NCBI RefSeq assembly: GCF_963664415.1 | Contig: NZ_OY761440.1 | Location: 434,001-498,000, forward strand | Length of the DNA: 64,000 nt | Direction of reading: 5' to 3' | From: an uncultured Desulfobacter sp. | GTDB lineage: Bacteria; Desulfobacterota; Desulfobacteria; Desulfobacterales; Desulfobacteraceae | Made by a program: the position numbers and the translations under genes | Shown here: positions 1 through 8,787 of the stretch, piece after piece | Position numbering within the stretch: the first letter of the stretch is position 1 | How the letters are laid out: each line of letters starts with the position of its first letter | Notes under the pieces: model-generated | Seen by the model: the letters and a program-made list of their open reading frames with translations, nothing else | Database searches by the model: none | Told to the model about the DNA's origin: nothing

Positions 1-1017
1 TCAAGGTCTTATTTGACCAAAAGTTCGACAAGCGAATGGAGCAGGGCCTTTCCCCGTTTGCCGACGTTATGAACGAACTCGAAAAAACCGAGATAGAACG
101 GGAGCTTCTCTTGTGAGATGCCTCGATGAGGACGCAACCAACCACGTAGCAAGGACCAGAAGCCTTCCATGGTATTGACATGGACTTCATGGAAACCATC
201 GCCATCCTCGTCTCTGGCGTATTCTCCAGCCCCGTGATTCACGCTCTTATGCTTGTACCCCCACTCGGTTAATCGATTGTAGATCGCATATTCATCAGTG
301 TAAATCAAAGTCCCCGGCAAAACGGTCGACTTTACCAAGGGCTCAATAGTTACCCTGCGAACATTAGCAAGCATTTGAATCACTACCAGACCGCATCGCT
401 GAATCATACCGAATACAGGTGGTTTCTCTTTTTCCAATGTACCCCGCCCACGAGCACCTCGTAAACGATTTCGACGGCCTTCCCTGCCTTTTCGGGCTAC
501 TGCTTCGGGATTGCCTTTATGCCCTGCTACAATGTAGACCTCATCACATTCAACTTCGTCTCCAAGGGTTACTTGAGGCTTTTTTTTATCACGCCTTCAC
601 GAAGTTGGGTGGTCATCCTTTGAACATCAGTGCGGTCCAGGTCCAGTTCTTTGGCAATTTGCTTGTTGGACAAGTTCAACCCCATGAAATACAGACACAA
701 TATCCATACCTTGAGGGGTTGGTGATGTCCAGCGAAGATGGTGCCTGTAAGGTCATCAAACCGTTTGCCGCAATTTTTACATTCATAACGTTGTCTGGCA
801 GGTTCTTTTTCATCAAAACCCCTTTTGATTATTCGTTTGGAATCACAATACGGACATTGACGTCCTTCCGGCCAGCGCAACTCCCGAACAGTGTTGTAAC
901 ATTGCGTATCATCAATCAGAGTCTTTATGTTTACTTGCATCCGTTGGGCCCCTATGGTGAATTGGGTCAAAAAGTTCACCATCTAACATTTCAAGCCCCT
1001 GATACGCAACATGAGCC
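1..1017 (-). mobile_element. IS1595-family (ISXO2-like) element, copy 1, cut by window start
   Basis: The right edge at 1017 carries an imperfect version of the terminal repeat seen perfectly in the second copy at 5000-6077: read on the minus strand it begins GGCTCATGT. The other end lies about 15 nt outside the window, judging from the distance between transposase stop and end in copy 2. The element abuts the 3' end of the lipase gene at 1041. The two copies are clearly related but diverged, so they are not a recent duplication. Confidence 0.85.
9..940 (-). CDS. ISXO2-like transposase in two overlapping frames (-1 frameshift at an A8 run)
   Basis: DDE-type transposase of the IS1595/ISXO2 group. 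The first frame (to 569) has a zinc ribbon (CPYC...CKNC) and a helix-turn-helix region; the second frame (ending at 9) has the catalytic domain with DEVYIVAGH, YTDEYAIYN and the NTMEGFW box. The first frame stops just after a run of eight A on the coding strand (555-570 region); reading one base back there joins the frames smoothly (VIKKKPQVTLGDEVECDEVY). The same break exists in the diverged copy at 5123-6054, so it is probably programmed frameshifting or transcriptional slippage, not decay. The start at 940 matches the start of copy 2; an upstream start at 982 is possible. Product most likely active only as the fused protein. Confidence 0.85.
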
Positions 1018-1040
1018 TAAATCATTATCGTTAGCACGGC

Positions 1041-1967
1041 TTAGCCAAAGTCTTCTGAGGCTGGTACAGAAACAGTTTCATAGTCAGCACCGTAATAGCC
1101 GCCTTTTCCCTTGTCTAAGGAGTGCTGGTCAGCAATTTCGGACGCGTTCGTTATATCGTGCCACGCCATTTCGACGACATCGATAACCTCATCGAAAATA
1201 TTGTTCCCAGAAATTTCGTGGATCGGCTCATTCTCTTTGATGAGCTGAATGGTTTGATAAACACCATATTCGTAATCCTTCTGGAGTTTTGCGATGAGGG
1301 AATCCTTGTTCGTGTCACAGAGGCGTTCAACCAAATCGATGATGTCATTGGTTATAGGCCCAAAGGGCGGCAGGTAGGGCACGACATCATAAATGTATTG
1401 GAATGGAACAATTGTATACGGGAACTTAGCAATGAACTCCTTGTCGCCACTGCGCGGGGCTGCAAATACATTTAGTCCTTTGGGAGCCGGATGGTTGTCT
1501 GCATGCCAAAGGGCTGCAAAGACAACGGCCATGGCGGCTCCTTTACTGTGGCCCGTAATATAGACGGGTTTATCGAAGCCAAGCTTTTCGATCTCGTTAA
1601 TGATGCCGCTATAAATCGTTTGCACCGCATTGAGGAAGCCCGCGTGCATTTTGCCCTGAACACCGGCCTGAGGAATCAGTTGAACATTGGCATCTTCAAG
1701 CCAGTCCATGATTGATAAAAACACGTTTTCGAAGTTTCCGCCATAACTTAAGGTTCCTCTGAAGGCCACAATGATGTTCCCATCAGCCTGGCCGACAAGG
1801 GCGGCATTGGTGCCCTGAATGATGGCAACGGGGGGCTCTGACCACTCGACCGGTTCATAGTAGTCGGAATAAAGCGTTCCCGATGGAAGCTCGAACTTGG
1901 TTGCCGTGGGATCGAGCATTTCGGCGCATCGGCTTGCGCATAGCATTTTCTTCAGCATACAGGTCAT
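1041..1967 (-). CDS. Class 3 lipase-like alpha/beta hydrolase
   Basis: A 308-residue protein with the nucleophile elbow GHSKG (serine near residue 142), a downstream aspartate in IYDVVPYLPP and a C-terminal histidine in ADQHSLDKG, which together make the Ser-Asp-His triad of fungal-type (class 3) lipases. The AFRGT motif near residue 70 is the usual oxyanion-loop strand of this family. No convincing signal peptide is seen, although the N-terminus MTCMLKKMLC is short and cysteine-containing. A ribosome binding site (ggag) precedes the ATG. Likely reaction: hydrolysis of carboxylic esters or glycerides. It ends 24 nt from the IS element, so the extreme C-terminus could be altered. Confidence 0.8.
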   Translation of the reverse strand: MTCMLKKMLCASRCAEMLDPTATKFELPSGTLYSDYYEPVEWSEPPVAIIQGTNAALVGQADGNIIVAFRGTLSYGGNFENVFLSIMDWLEDANVQLIPQAGVQGKMHAGFLNAVQTIYSGIINEIEKLGFDKPVYITGHSKGAAMAVVFAALWHADNHPAPKGLNVFAAPRSGDKEFIAKFPYTIVPFQYIYDVVPYLPPFGPITNDIIDLVERLCDTNKDSLIAKLQKDYEYGVYQTIQLIKENEPIHEISGNNIFDEVIDVVEMAWHDITNASEIADQHSLDKGKGGYYGADYETVSVPASEDFG

Positions 1968-2311
1968 TGTTGTCTCCTTTATAGTATTTGGTGATAAATA
2001 TTATCATAATCTTTTTTACCGTGGATGTGCCTCTTTGTTTCCATTTTTCAGAGATCGGGTATTGTTGTTTGTTTTTAATTACACAAACACAGCAGTAATT
2101 AGGCAGAACGGGCCAATATATTCAGGCACATTCTGTCTATTCGTTTTAGACGGAATGGTTTAGAGCAAAAATTCGATTTAATTTGAGATGATCCCCGCTT
2201 AGTTTCTATCATTGGTTTAAATGAATGTCTATTGGGGAATCCCTTAGAAAACTCAGTTATTTTAAAATTTTCTTTGTGGCCAGCTTTAAAAAGTGTAACG
2301 TTTATACATTG

Positions 2312-2340
2312 TTGACACAACACCTTTTGTGCCGTAGTAT
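2312..2340 (+). promoter_or_regulatory. Sigma-70 type promoter for mazEF
   Basis: A perfect -35 box TTGACA (2312-2317), a 17-nt spacer, then TAGTAT (2335-2340) as -10. Transcription would start near 2347, about 20 nt before the antitoxin ATG at 2368. The rest of 1968-2311 shows no gene. Confidence 0.75.
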
Positions 2341-2367
2341 ATGTTTAAACTCTTGGGGGAACACAAA

Positions 2368-2628
2368 ATGACAGAACTGATTATTAAAAAGTGGGGTAAC
2401 AGCTTGGCAGCAAGGATACCAAAAGTGCTTGCTGATATAATCCACCTCGAAAAAGATCAGACCGTTACCATTGAGGCGAAAGACGGAAGGATTATTATTA
2501 CCCCTATCAAGAAGAAAAAAAATTATACACTTGACGAGCTTTTAAACCAATGCGATCCCAAGGCTGTTGCCTTGGATGCCGAGGATAAGGCATGGTTGAA
2601 CGACAAGCCTGTAGGAAAGGAATGGTAA
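2368..2628 (+). CDS. mazE: MazE/AbrB-type antitoxin
   Basis: An 86-residue swapped-hairpin AbrB/MazE DNA-binding protein: IIKKWGNSLAARIPK is the typical N-terminal DNA-binding motif, followed by a charged, likely disordered C-terminal tail (DELLNQCDP...WLNDKP) that would wrap the toxin. An upstream ATG at 2341 exists, but the ATG at 2368 is preceded by GGGGGA and fits family length. The stop overlaps the toxin start by one base (TAATG), so the two are translationally coupled. The pair would autoregulate from the promoter at 2312-2340. Confidence 0.9.
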   Translation: MTELIIKKWGNSLAARIPKVLADIIHLEKDQTVTIEAKDGRIIITPIKKKKNYTLDELLNQCDPKAVALDAEDKAWLNDKPVGKEW

Positions 2629-2981
2629 TGGCTGCAAGATCTGAAAAAAAAGTGTTTATTCCTGAACGTGGCGATCTTGTCTGGACAGACTTTGACCCTG
2701 CCGCTGGTCACGAGCAACTGGGACATCGCCCGGCCCTGGTCCTTTCACCTGCAGTTTTCAATAAAAAAATTCTCCTGGCTTTGGTCGTCCCGGTCACAAG
2801 CAGGGTTCGGGGACATGGTTTTGAAGTAGTTTTAGCCGGAGAAAAGATTTCCGGTGTTGTTCTATGTCACCAGGTCAAGACAATTGATTTTGTGGAAAGA
2901 GGTTTAAAGTTTGCTGAAAAGGCCTCGGCCTCAGTAGTAAGTGAAGCTTTGGCTAAAGTAAGGGCACTTATAACAGAATAA
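2628..2981 (+). CDS. mazF: MazF/PemK-type endoribonuclease toxin
   Basis: A 117-residue MazF-fold protein. FIPERGDLVWTDFDPAAGHEQLGHRPALVLSP is the family N-terminal signature; the conserved arginine and threonine region follows (VVPVTSRVRGHGFEV), then VLCHQVKTIDF. MazF enzymes cut single-stranded mRNA at short motifs. The ATG at 2628 overlaps the antitoxin stop, and the GGAAAGG inside the mazE end serves as its ribosome binding site; a longer start at 2592 would overlap mazE needlessly. No frameshift or missing motif is seen, so the toxin should be active. Confidence 0.9.
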   Translation: MAARSEKKVFIPERGDLVWTDFDPAAGHEQLGHRPALVLSPAVFNKKILLALVVPVTSRVRGHGFEVVLAGEKISGVVLCHQVKTIDFVERGLKFAEKASASVVSEALAKVRALITE

Positions 2982-3499
2982 GGACTTTCAAAACGAGGAC
3001 TACGTGCAGGACAGGTTCAGTTTTTGAGGTAAATGAGCACCCAAGATTATTCCGGATATTTTCGGTCATTCCTCACAATACTTCTGCTATTGGAATATGA
3101 TCCTGTCGGTATTTTAACAGGACAACATTACCAATAAATTCCTTTGACCGGATCTATTGATATTGATGGGGATGCTAGTTCCGGAACTGGAGAGATAATT
3201 CTCAAACATGCCACAAGAGTTTAATGTCTTTTTTTGAAAGATAACGTTGAAAATGCATTTTCTGGGGCCATGTGTACTTGATCTTTTATTGGTGGGCGGC
3301 CTGAAACTCAAGCTTGAGATTTTTCATACCATTTAAATTTTGACGGAAGACTCACAGGGAAAGTCCGGGGGCGTCATTTGCCTGAAAAACGGACCTTGTT
3401 TTGGAGGTAGTCTGCTCTTTTGGAAATATTTTTAGCCCGTCAAAATCAGCCTTTTCAATCTATAGTTTCGCTATGAATTTTGTGCCCCCTAAAAAATTC
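2982..3499. other. Gene-free stretch between mazF and HAD gene
   Basis: About 520 nt without a credible reading frame, RNA gene or strong hairpin. It may hold decayed sequence. Confidence 0.5.
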
Positions 3500-4150
3500 T
3501 CAGATTATGATTGTTTTTATTTCGTTGAACTTTTCAATCTCAAAATCAGGGTTCAATTCCAGCCTGCTTCCAAAACCGAACTTGCAAAAAATACTGTTGA
3601 TCCCAACATTCAGCGCAAGCTGTAAATCGGTATGATGATCGCCGACCATCCAGGTGTTTTCTTTTTTTCCGTTGAAGCCGTTTTCCCTGGCAACTCGTAA
3701 CACTTCATAAAAGCCATCTGGCTTAGGCTTTACGGTAGAAACGTCACCGCCACCCAAGGTTGTAATCAGATATTGATTCAGTCCAAAAAAGGCGGTAATT
3801 TTGCGGCACATATCGCCGGGCTTGTTGGACAAAACTGCCAAAAAAAATCCTTTAGCCCAGAGATCCTTTATCGTGTCTGAGACGCCATCATAAAGCTGGG
3901 TATCCACAACAAGATTTCTTACATAATATTCGGTAAATCGATTGCACGCTTCGGGTATATTTTTTTCAGGCTGGTCATGGAGTGATTTTTCCATCAACTG
4001 GGTGCGCCCGCCGCCAACATACCCTACAATTTTATCTATAGGAAATTCAGGAAGTCCGTATGACGTGCGAACCAAATTAACAGCACGCCCAATATCAGTC
4101 CGTGTGTCTGCCAAAGTTCCGTCTAAGTCGAATATAATTAATTTGTTCAC
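3500..4150 (-). CDS. HAD-family phosphatase (phosphoglycolate phosphatase-like)
   Basis: A 216-residue haloacid dehalogenase-superfamily hydrolase with all four motifs: FDLDGTLAD (nucleophile Asp, motif I), LSNKPGD (motif II), KPKPDG lysine (motif III) and GDHHTDLQLA (motif IV). The cap helices lie between motifs I and II as in Gph/PGPase. Likely removes phosphate from a small molecule such as 2-phosphoglycolate, but HAD substrates cannot be told from sequence alone. The start codon is GTG at 4150. It stands alone, with no operon partner in the same direction closer than 100 nt. Confidence 0.85.
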   Translation of the reverse strand: MNKLIIFDLDGTLADTRTDIGRAVNLVRTSYGLPEFPIDKIVGYVGGGRTQLMEKSLHDQPEKNIPEACNRFTEYYVRNLVVDTQLYDGVSDTIKDLWAKGFFLAVLSNKPGDMCRKITAFFGLNQYLITTLGGGDVSTVKPKPDGFYEVLRVARENGFNGKKENTWMVGDHHTDLQLALNVGINSIFCKFGFGSRLELNPDFEIEKFNEIKTIII

Positions 4151-4256
4151 TGCAATTCCATAAACAGATGAATGGGAAAATACAAATTTTTTTAAAAAAA
4201 ATCAGGATAATGATCAACAATGATTAGTCACTGCCCCTACTGATCGGCACCTGTTT

Positions 4257-4706
4257 TTATTCCCTGTTCCAGGAGAGAATTTCAATGATATTGCCCTCGG
4301 GGTCCTTAAAATAGACAAAGACTAGGGTCCCGATTCCTGGCACTGGTTTTTCCGTTACCTTGCCAAGGGGGATGCCTCCCTCTTTCAGGGCCTTGTCATA
4401 CACCGTTCTCACATCATCCACCTCAAAGGCAATATGGGTATATCCACGGTGATTGGCCATAGAATCGGCGGTCTCCACCATCTCGGCATATGTAAAGATC
4501 TCCAGGGTAGGCCCGTTATCGTTGAAGCCGGGCAAAAGGAGGTGCGCGCCTTCAAGGCGTGCTTCGGACAGCCCTGTGGCCCGGTCAAGCCATTCCCCGG
4601 AATAGTTTCGTTCCGGGGGCTTAATCCGACAGTTGAAAACGGCGCAGTAAAATGCGGCCAGGGTCTTCCAGTCCCGGGCTGCGATGTTGGTGTGGGCGTA
4701 CTTCAT
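4257..4706 (-). CDS. VOC-family (glyoxalase/bleomycin resistance-like) protein
   Basis: About 149 residues with the paired beta-alpha-beta-beta-beta modules of the vicinal oxygen chelate superfamily: MKYAHTNIAARDWKTLAAFYCAVF at the start, LEIFTYAEM in the middle, THIAFEVDDV and FYFKDPEGNIIEIL-like C-terminal strand (VYFKDPEGNIIEI). Likely metal ligands are the early His, the mid Glu, His of THIAF and Glu of NIIEI. The ATG at 4706 is preferred over 4721 because AAGGAG lies 6 nt before it. Substrate unknown. Confidence 0.8.
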   Translation of the reverse strand: MKYAHTNIAARDWKTLAAFYCAVFNCRIKPPERNYSGEWLDRATGLSEARLEGAHLLLPGFNDNGPTLEIFTYAEMVETADSMANHRGYTHIAFEVDDVRTVYDKALKEGGIPLGKVTEKPVPGIGTLVFVYFKDPEGNIIEILSWNRE

Positions 4707-4991
4707 GCTGAACTCCTTCATGACTGTAGATGTCTGGATTTAATCTGACAGGCGGTGTCAGAAAACTATATTTAATAAGAGATTATACATCAAAATGTTA
4801 AAGTAAAAAGTTCTCTTTGATTTTCTTTGCTTTTTATTAAACAATGATGATAATTGATTCTGTGGGACTTAATGAGGAAAACATTATCAAAATTTTTGTT
4901 TTTTCTTGAGGTTACGGTTTAAAAAATCGGAATCGATCGACTGTATATTTTTGTGGTGAAACTATCGGGGTAGGAGGGCATATGACCCCAA

Positions 4992-4999
4992 TTAATTTT
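4992..4999. repeat. 8-bp target site duplication, left copy
   Basis: TTAATTTT, repeated at 6078-6085 on the other side of the IS element. Confidence 0.9.
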
Positions 5000-6077
5000 G
5001 GCTCATGTCGTGTTTTGGGGTCCTTTAAATTTGTTGAAGAACCAAATCTGACTTGCGTTACTGATTCTCATCATAATAAATATCTGCTCTACTACTAACT
5101 GGTTATATTCGGAGCGGAGCTGATGAAGGTAAATATAAAGAGCCTGATAGATGATGTACAATGCTATGAAACCGTTCGTGACCTACGTTGGCCAGAAATA
5201 CGAGAATGCCCTTTTTGTAATTCCATACGCACAATCAAAAAAGGTTACGATGATAAGGACTCCGCCAAACAACGCTATAAATGCAAAGATTGCGGAAGAC
5301 GCTTTGATGATCTCACTGGAACCATTTTTTCTGGACATCACCAACCCCTCAAAGTGTGGATATTGTGTCTCTATTTCATGGGGTTGAATTTGTCCAACAA
5401 CCAGATTTCTAAAGAATTGGGGCTTAATCGTGGAGATGTTCACAACATGGCTGCTCAGCTACGCGAAGGCGTGGTAAAAAAAAACCACAGATAACTCTTC
5501 GGGATGAGGTTGAATGCGATGAGGTGTATATCGTTGCAGGGCACAAAGGCAACCCCGCGGCTGTATTAAAAAAAGGAAGAGACGGTCGGCGTAACCGATT
5601 AAGGGGTGCCAGGGGCCGTGGTACGTTAGAGAAAGAGAAACCACCCATTTTCGGGATGATACAACGGTGCGGACAGGTTGTGATTCAAATGCTGCCCGAT
5701 GTCCGGCAGACCACCATTAAGCCTTTGATAAAGGCCACTATACAGTCTGGAACATTGGTCTATACCGATGAATATGCCATTTATAACAGGTTGGATGAGT
5801 GGGGTTACGACCATGAAAGCGTGAATCATGGGGCCGGTGAATATGCCAGAGACGACGATGGAGACGGATTTTGTGAAATCCACGTGAATACAATGGAAGG
5901 CTTCTGGTCATTACTCCGAAGTTGGATTCGCCCACATAGGGGGATCTCACAGGAGAAACTACCTTTTTACCTCGGTTTTTTTGAATTCGTTCATAATGCT
6001 GGTAAACGTGGAAAATCCTTGCTTCACTCACTCATTGAGGTGATGATTAAGTGAGACCCCAAAACACGACATGAGCC
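5000..6077 (+). mobile_element. Complete IS1595-family (ISXO2-like) element, copy 2
   Basis: The ends are perfect 23-bp inverted repeats: 5000-5022 begins GGCTCATGTCGTGTTTTGGG and 6055-6077 is its exact reverse complement. An 8-bp direct repeat TTAATTTT flanks it (4992-4999 and 6078-6085), the duplication length typical of IS1595. Total length 1078 bp. Perfect ends and duplication suggest recent insertion. Confidence 0.95.
5123..6054 (+). CDS. ISXO2-like transposase in two frames (-1 frameshift at an A9 run)
   Basis: First frame 5123-5494: zinc ribbon (CPFC...CKDC) and DNA-binding region ending VVKKNHR. Second frame, entered by slipping one base back on the nine-A run at about 5476-5484, continues KKPQITLRDEVECDEVYIVAGH and ends at 6054 with the DDE catalytic core (DEVY, YTDEYAIYN, NTMEGFW). 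The two reading frames differ by -1. Copy 1 breaks at exactly the same place although its nucleotide sequence has diverged. The fused product of about 310 residues equals the usual ISXO2 transposase length. Confidence 0.9.
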
Positions 6078-6532
6078 TTAATTTTTTACTTGTCGATGAT
6101 GAAAAATCTTTTATTGATACCCTCGCACAACGCCTTCGCCAAAGAGGATTTGCTGTGGTCTGTGCCTTTTCCGGAATGGAAGCATTAAATCAACTTGATA
6201 ACGACGCCACCATTGAGGTGGTAGTTCTTGATGTAATAATGCCCGGCATGGATGGTATCGAAACCCTTAAAAGACTCAAAAAAAAGCACCCAACTGTGGA
6301 AGTAATCATGCTCACAGGCTACTCTACAATTCACCATGCTGTTGAAGCAATTAAATTAGATGCTTTTGATTACCTGACAAAACTTTGCAATATAAATCAG
6401 CTCATTTCAAAAGCAAAACAGGCTGTTTCCAGGAGAAATGAACGGAAAGCAAAAATCTTTGACGTCAGAATCAAACTATACATCTCAAAAGAAGAACGTG
6501 ATGAACAGATAGCTCAAATATTGAAAGGTTAA
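6071..6532 (+). CDS. Response regulator receiver protein, restarted from the IS end
   Basis: A 153-residue CheY-like receiver protein: acidic pocket VDDEKSF, phosphoacceptor Asp in VVLDVIMPGMDG, the Thr of MLTGYST and the Lys of YLTKL are all present; a short basic/coiled C-terminal tail (about 35 residues) follows, with no output domain. Its present ATG (6071-6073) lies inside the terminal repeat of the inserted element, which replaces the lost native start at 4982, so the protein now begins M-S-L-N-F instead of M-T-P-I-N-F. No good ribosome binding site precedes the new ATG; the transposase stop 16 nt upstream may allow coupled reinitiation. No histidine kinase is next to it. Confidence 0.8.
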   Translation: MSLNFLLVDDEKSFIDTLAQRLRQRGFAVVCAFSGMEALNQLDNDATIEVVVLDVIMPGMDGIETLKRLKKKHPTVEVIMLTGYSTIHHAVEAIKLDAFDYLTKLCNINQLISKAKQAVSRRNERKAKIFDVRIKLYISKEERDEQIAQILKG

Positions 6533-6768
6533 CATATTGTTTTTTTGATCATTCTATTTACATCTGGTTGCTTGGTTGTTATTTGACGTTTATCCTGTTT
6601 TCATTTTTTCTAACGGGATAACATTACAGACTCGTGCTTTAACAGAAAAAACTAAATAATTACTTGTTACATTAAACCTGGACGGTGAATGTGCCAGTAT
6701 TATACTGCTCGTAGAACCCGAAACGCCTATAAAATAAGGGTTTTTCAACCTATGGTGCAAATTTTCCC

Positions 6769-6877
6769 GGAGAACGGGGGGCGCCCAGGCGCAAGATTTC
6801 TGCCAGTCATGTCATTTGCAAAAAGCGCAAATGCCACGCCTGTCATAAATTATTGCAGCCTGCGCCCCCCGTTCTCC
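6769..6877. repeat. 109-nt nested inverted repeat
   Basis: Outer arms of 16 bp are exact complements (GGAGAACGGGGGGCGC at 6769-6784 and its reverse complement at 6862-6877). Inside are two more nested pairs: CAGGCG/CGCCTG (6786-6791, 6837-6842) and CATTTGC/GCAAATG (6813-6819, 6827-6833). The whole can fold as one long branched-free hairpin. It lies between the response regulator and the IS91-type transposase, so it may be an element end, a structured RNA or a repeat-family member. The rest of 6533-7274 shows no gene. Confidence 0.7.
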
Positions 6878-7274
6878 TGCGTTGATGGCTTCGATAACCG
6901 ATGAAGACACTCTGCAGCCATACTCCGCTTCCCTATAAACCGGCAACCGGCCCGACCGTAGGCGATATATTCAGGGAATACGGCCCTGCCTTCAGAGCCT
7001 CAAACAATCTGCATCCCCGGCAGCATAAGGTCAGGACTCCTTACTCCTGGGAAACATAGTGACACCTCGTACCTGTGATATTAGGAAGGTGTCATGAATA
7101 AATTTGGTATTTAATCCGGAAAGAAGGTGAAAGCCTCATGAATAAAGCTTTTGGCGAAATAGTATCAAAAAGGTTTCCTGACACCAAAAATTCCAAGCCA
7201 GCGTGGTGTCATCTTTTATTTCCTGCCAATATTTTTGTTCATCACAGAAATGAGTAAACCAACCGGCTGAAAAT

Positions 7275-8444
7275 ATGGCTGATTTATCAAAACAAGTTAA
7301 AATATTGCTTTTTCCTAAATCAAGAGTCCTGAAGGTGATGTACGATATTGAGCACTGCCGGCGCGGAGAGTTCGGTACCCACTAGGAGATCTGCGACACA
7401 TGCGGGCATCTTGAAAAAGGATACAACTCCTGCCGGAACCGCCACTGCCCAGGCTGCAACAATATCGCCCGGCGCAAATGGGTGACGGCTAGGATCGACG
7501 AATTACTTCCGGTCTCTTATCATCATTGCGTTTTCACCCTGCCTGATATCTTCAATCCACTATGCCGCTTTAACCGCCGGGTTATGTACGACCTTCTGTT
7601 TGAAAGCGCCTCCCAGACCCTGCTGGAGTTCGGGGAGAATTCTAAACGCCTGGGGGCCAGGATCGGATTTTACGGGATTCTCCATACCTGGGGCGGAAAG
7701 CTGTGGCTCCATCCGCACATCCATTTTATTGTCACGGCAGGCGGGGTAAATACCCGGGGGGAGTGGATGGAGCCCAAATACAGTTCAACCTTCCTGTTTC
7801 CGGTCAGAGCTCTCTCCAACGTTTTCCGGGCCAAGTTCTTAAATGGTCTAATCACGGCTCAAGGCCAGGGCCTGTTGAAACTGCCTGGCGACCTGGCCCA
7901 GTTTTCAAGCCCCGATGCATTCAGGCAATGGCTGTTCCATACTGTTCCCAGGGACTGGATTGTCTATTCCAAACCACCGTTTTCAGGCCCGGAAGATGTG
8001 GTCAGGTACATCGGCAGGTACACCCATTCCACAGCCATCAGCAATAACCGAATTATCTCCATTGAAGATGACGTTGTCACGTTCTGGTTCAAAAACACCC
8101 GGAAGGGCTCCCGATGGGAAACCACCACTCTTCCCGTGATGGAGTTCATTAATCGCTTTTTAATCCATGTCCTGCCCAAGCACTTCCACCGGATTCGGTA
8201 TTACGGGTTCCTGGCAAACGGCAAGGCCGGAAAGCAGATTGCATCCATTCGCAGGGCGTTAGGCAGCCGGATTGATGCAAGCCCGGAAACCAAACAACAT
8301 ATTGAACAGGTTTACCGATGCCCGGCCTGCGGCAACGGAACCATGATGACCATCCTGGTGCTGGATGGCTACGGAAACATCGTGAAAGAGGTGCTCCCGG
8401 TTGCTGACACCCAACAGATTTTAATCGCGGAAGGATCTCCATAA
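7275..8444 (+). pseudogene. IS91-family transposase with an in-frame amber codon
   Basis: A Y2 rolling-circle (HUH) transposase. From the ATG at 7275 the frame reads MADLSKQVKILLFPKSRV, then the expected CR...LGGH-like zinc region, but a TAG at 7383-7385 stops it where the family has Tyr or a similar residue (FGTH-stop-EICDTCG). The rest is open to 8444: cysteine cluster CGH...CRNRHCPGC, HUH motif HPHIHFIV, catalytic-tyrosine segment VVRYIGRYTHS, C-terminal CPACGNG. One nonsense mutation therefore inactivates it unless suppressed or re-initiated downstream. It is unlike the second IS91-type copy at 13652 in detail, so the two come from different elements. Confidence 0.85.
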
Positions 8445-8705
8445 AAAGGCTTTACTTTGGAGAGGATTGCAGATATCAAAAATAATCAGGGGGCTTATCA
8501 TGGGCTTTTATCGACAATTGACAGCCGCCGGCAGATTTGTTGATCCAATTTTAAACCGAGCCGAATAAATCAAAGGGGTGAATCCGGATGAACACTCAAA
8601 TTTTCCAGTCAAATTTCAAAACTATGACAGCCAAATTCAGGCTATGGAAAACATGTTCCCCTACTTTTACCCAAGGAATCAACACCGAGTCTTCGACCCG
8701 GTTAA
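8445..8705. other. Gene-free stretch after IS91-type transposase
   Basis: No coding frame or RNA gene is recognised between the transposase and the attC-like hairpin at 8706. Confidence 0.4.
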
Positions 8706-8787
8706 TGTAACAAAAAGTTGGAGCGGCCAGATAAACAATCTGGCAATTTTTTACGGTATAGGCTTGGCCGCTCAACTTAACGTTTTT
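8706..8787 (+). repeat. attC-like or terminator-like hairpin targeted by the group II intron
   Basis: Arms 8715-8729 (AAGTTGGAGCGGCCA) and 8765-8778 (TGGCCGCTCAACTT) pair completely except for one extra G in the left arm, the extrahelical-base pattern of integron attC sites. A TGTAAC lies to the left (8706-8711), and CTTAACGTTTTT to the right runs straight into the intron start at 8788. With the T-rich 3' exon it also resembles a Rho-independent terminator, the other known target of class C introns. Confidence 0.5.

Larger units (their letters stand above)
4982..6532 (+). pseudogene. Response regulator gene split near its start by an IS element
   Basis: The original gene began at 4982 (ATG with TAGGAGGG just upstream) and read M-T-P-I-N-F before the ISXO2-like element entered at 5000. 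After the element, TTAATTTT is repeated and the frame continues as N-F-L-L-V-D-D. Removing the element and one copy of the 8-bp duplication restores one open frame. The downstream part is described separately because it remains open from an ATG supplied by the element. Confidence 0.85.

Noticed and set aside
419..1186. Long plus-strand frame over the first transposase
   Set aside because: It lies antisense to the transposase and lipase genes, has no motif, and its composition is that of a reverse-strand shadow.
2099..2323. 74-codon minus-strand frame before mazE
   Set aside because: No ribosome binding site or family, and it overlaps the mazEF promoter.
6689..6904. 71-codon frame near the nested palindrome
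   Set aside because: The frame is imposed by the inverted repeat, its two ends encode reverse-complement-related peptides, and no ribosome binding site is seen.
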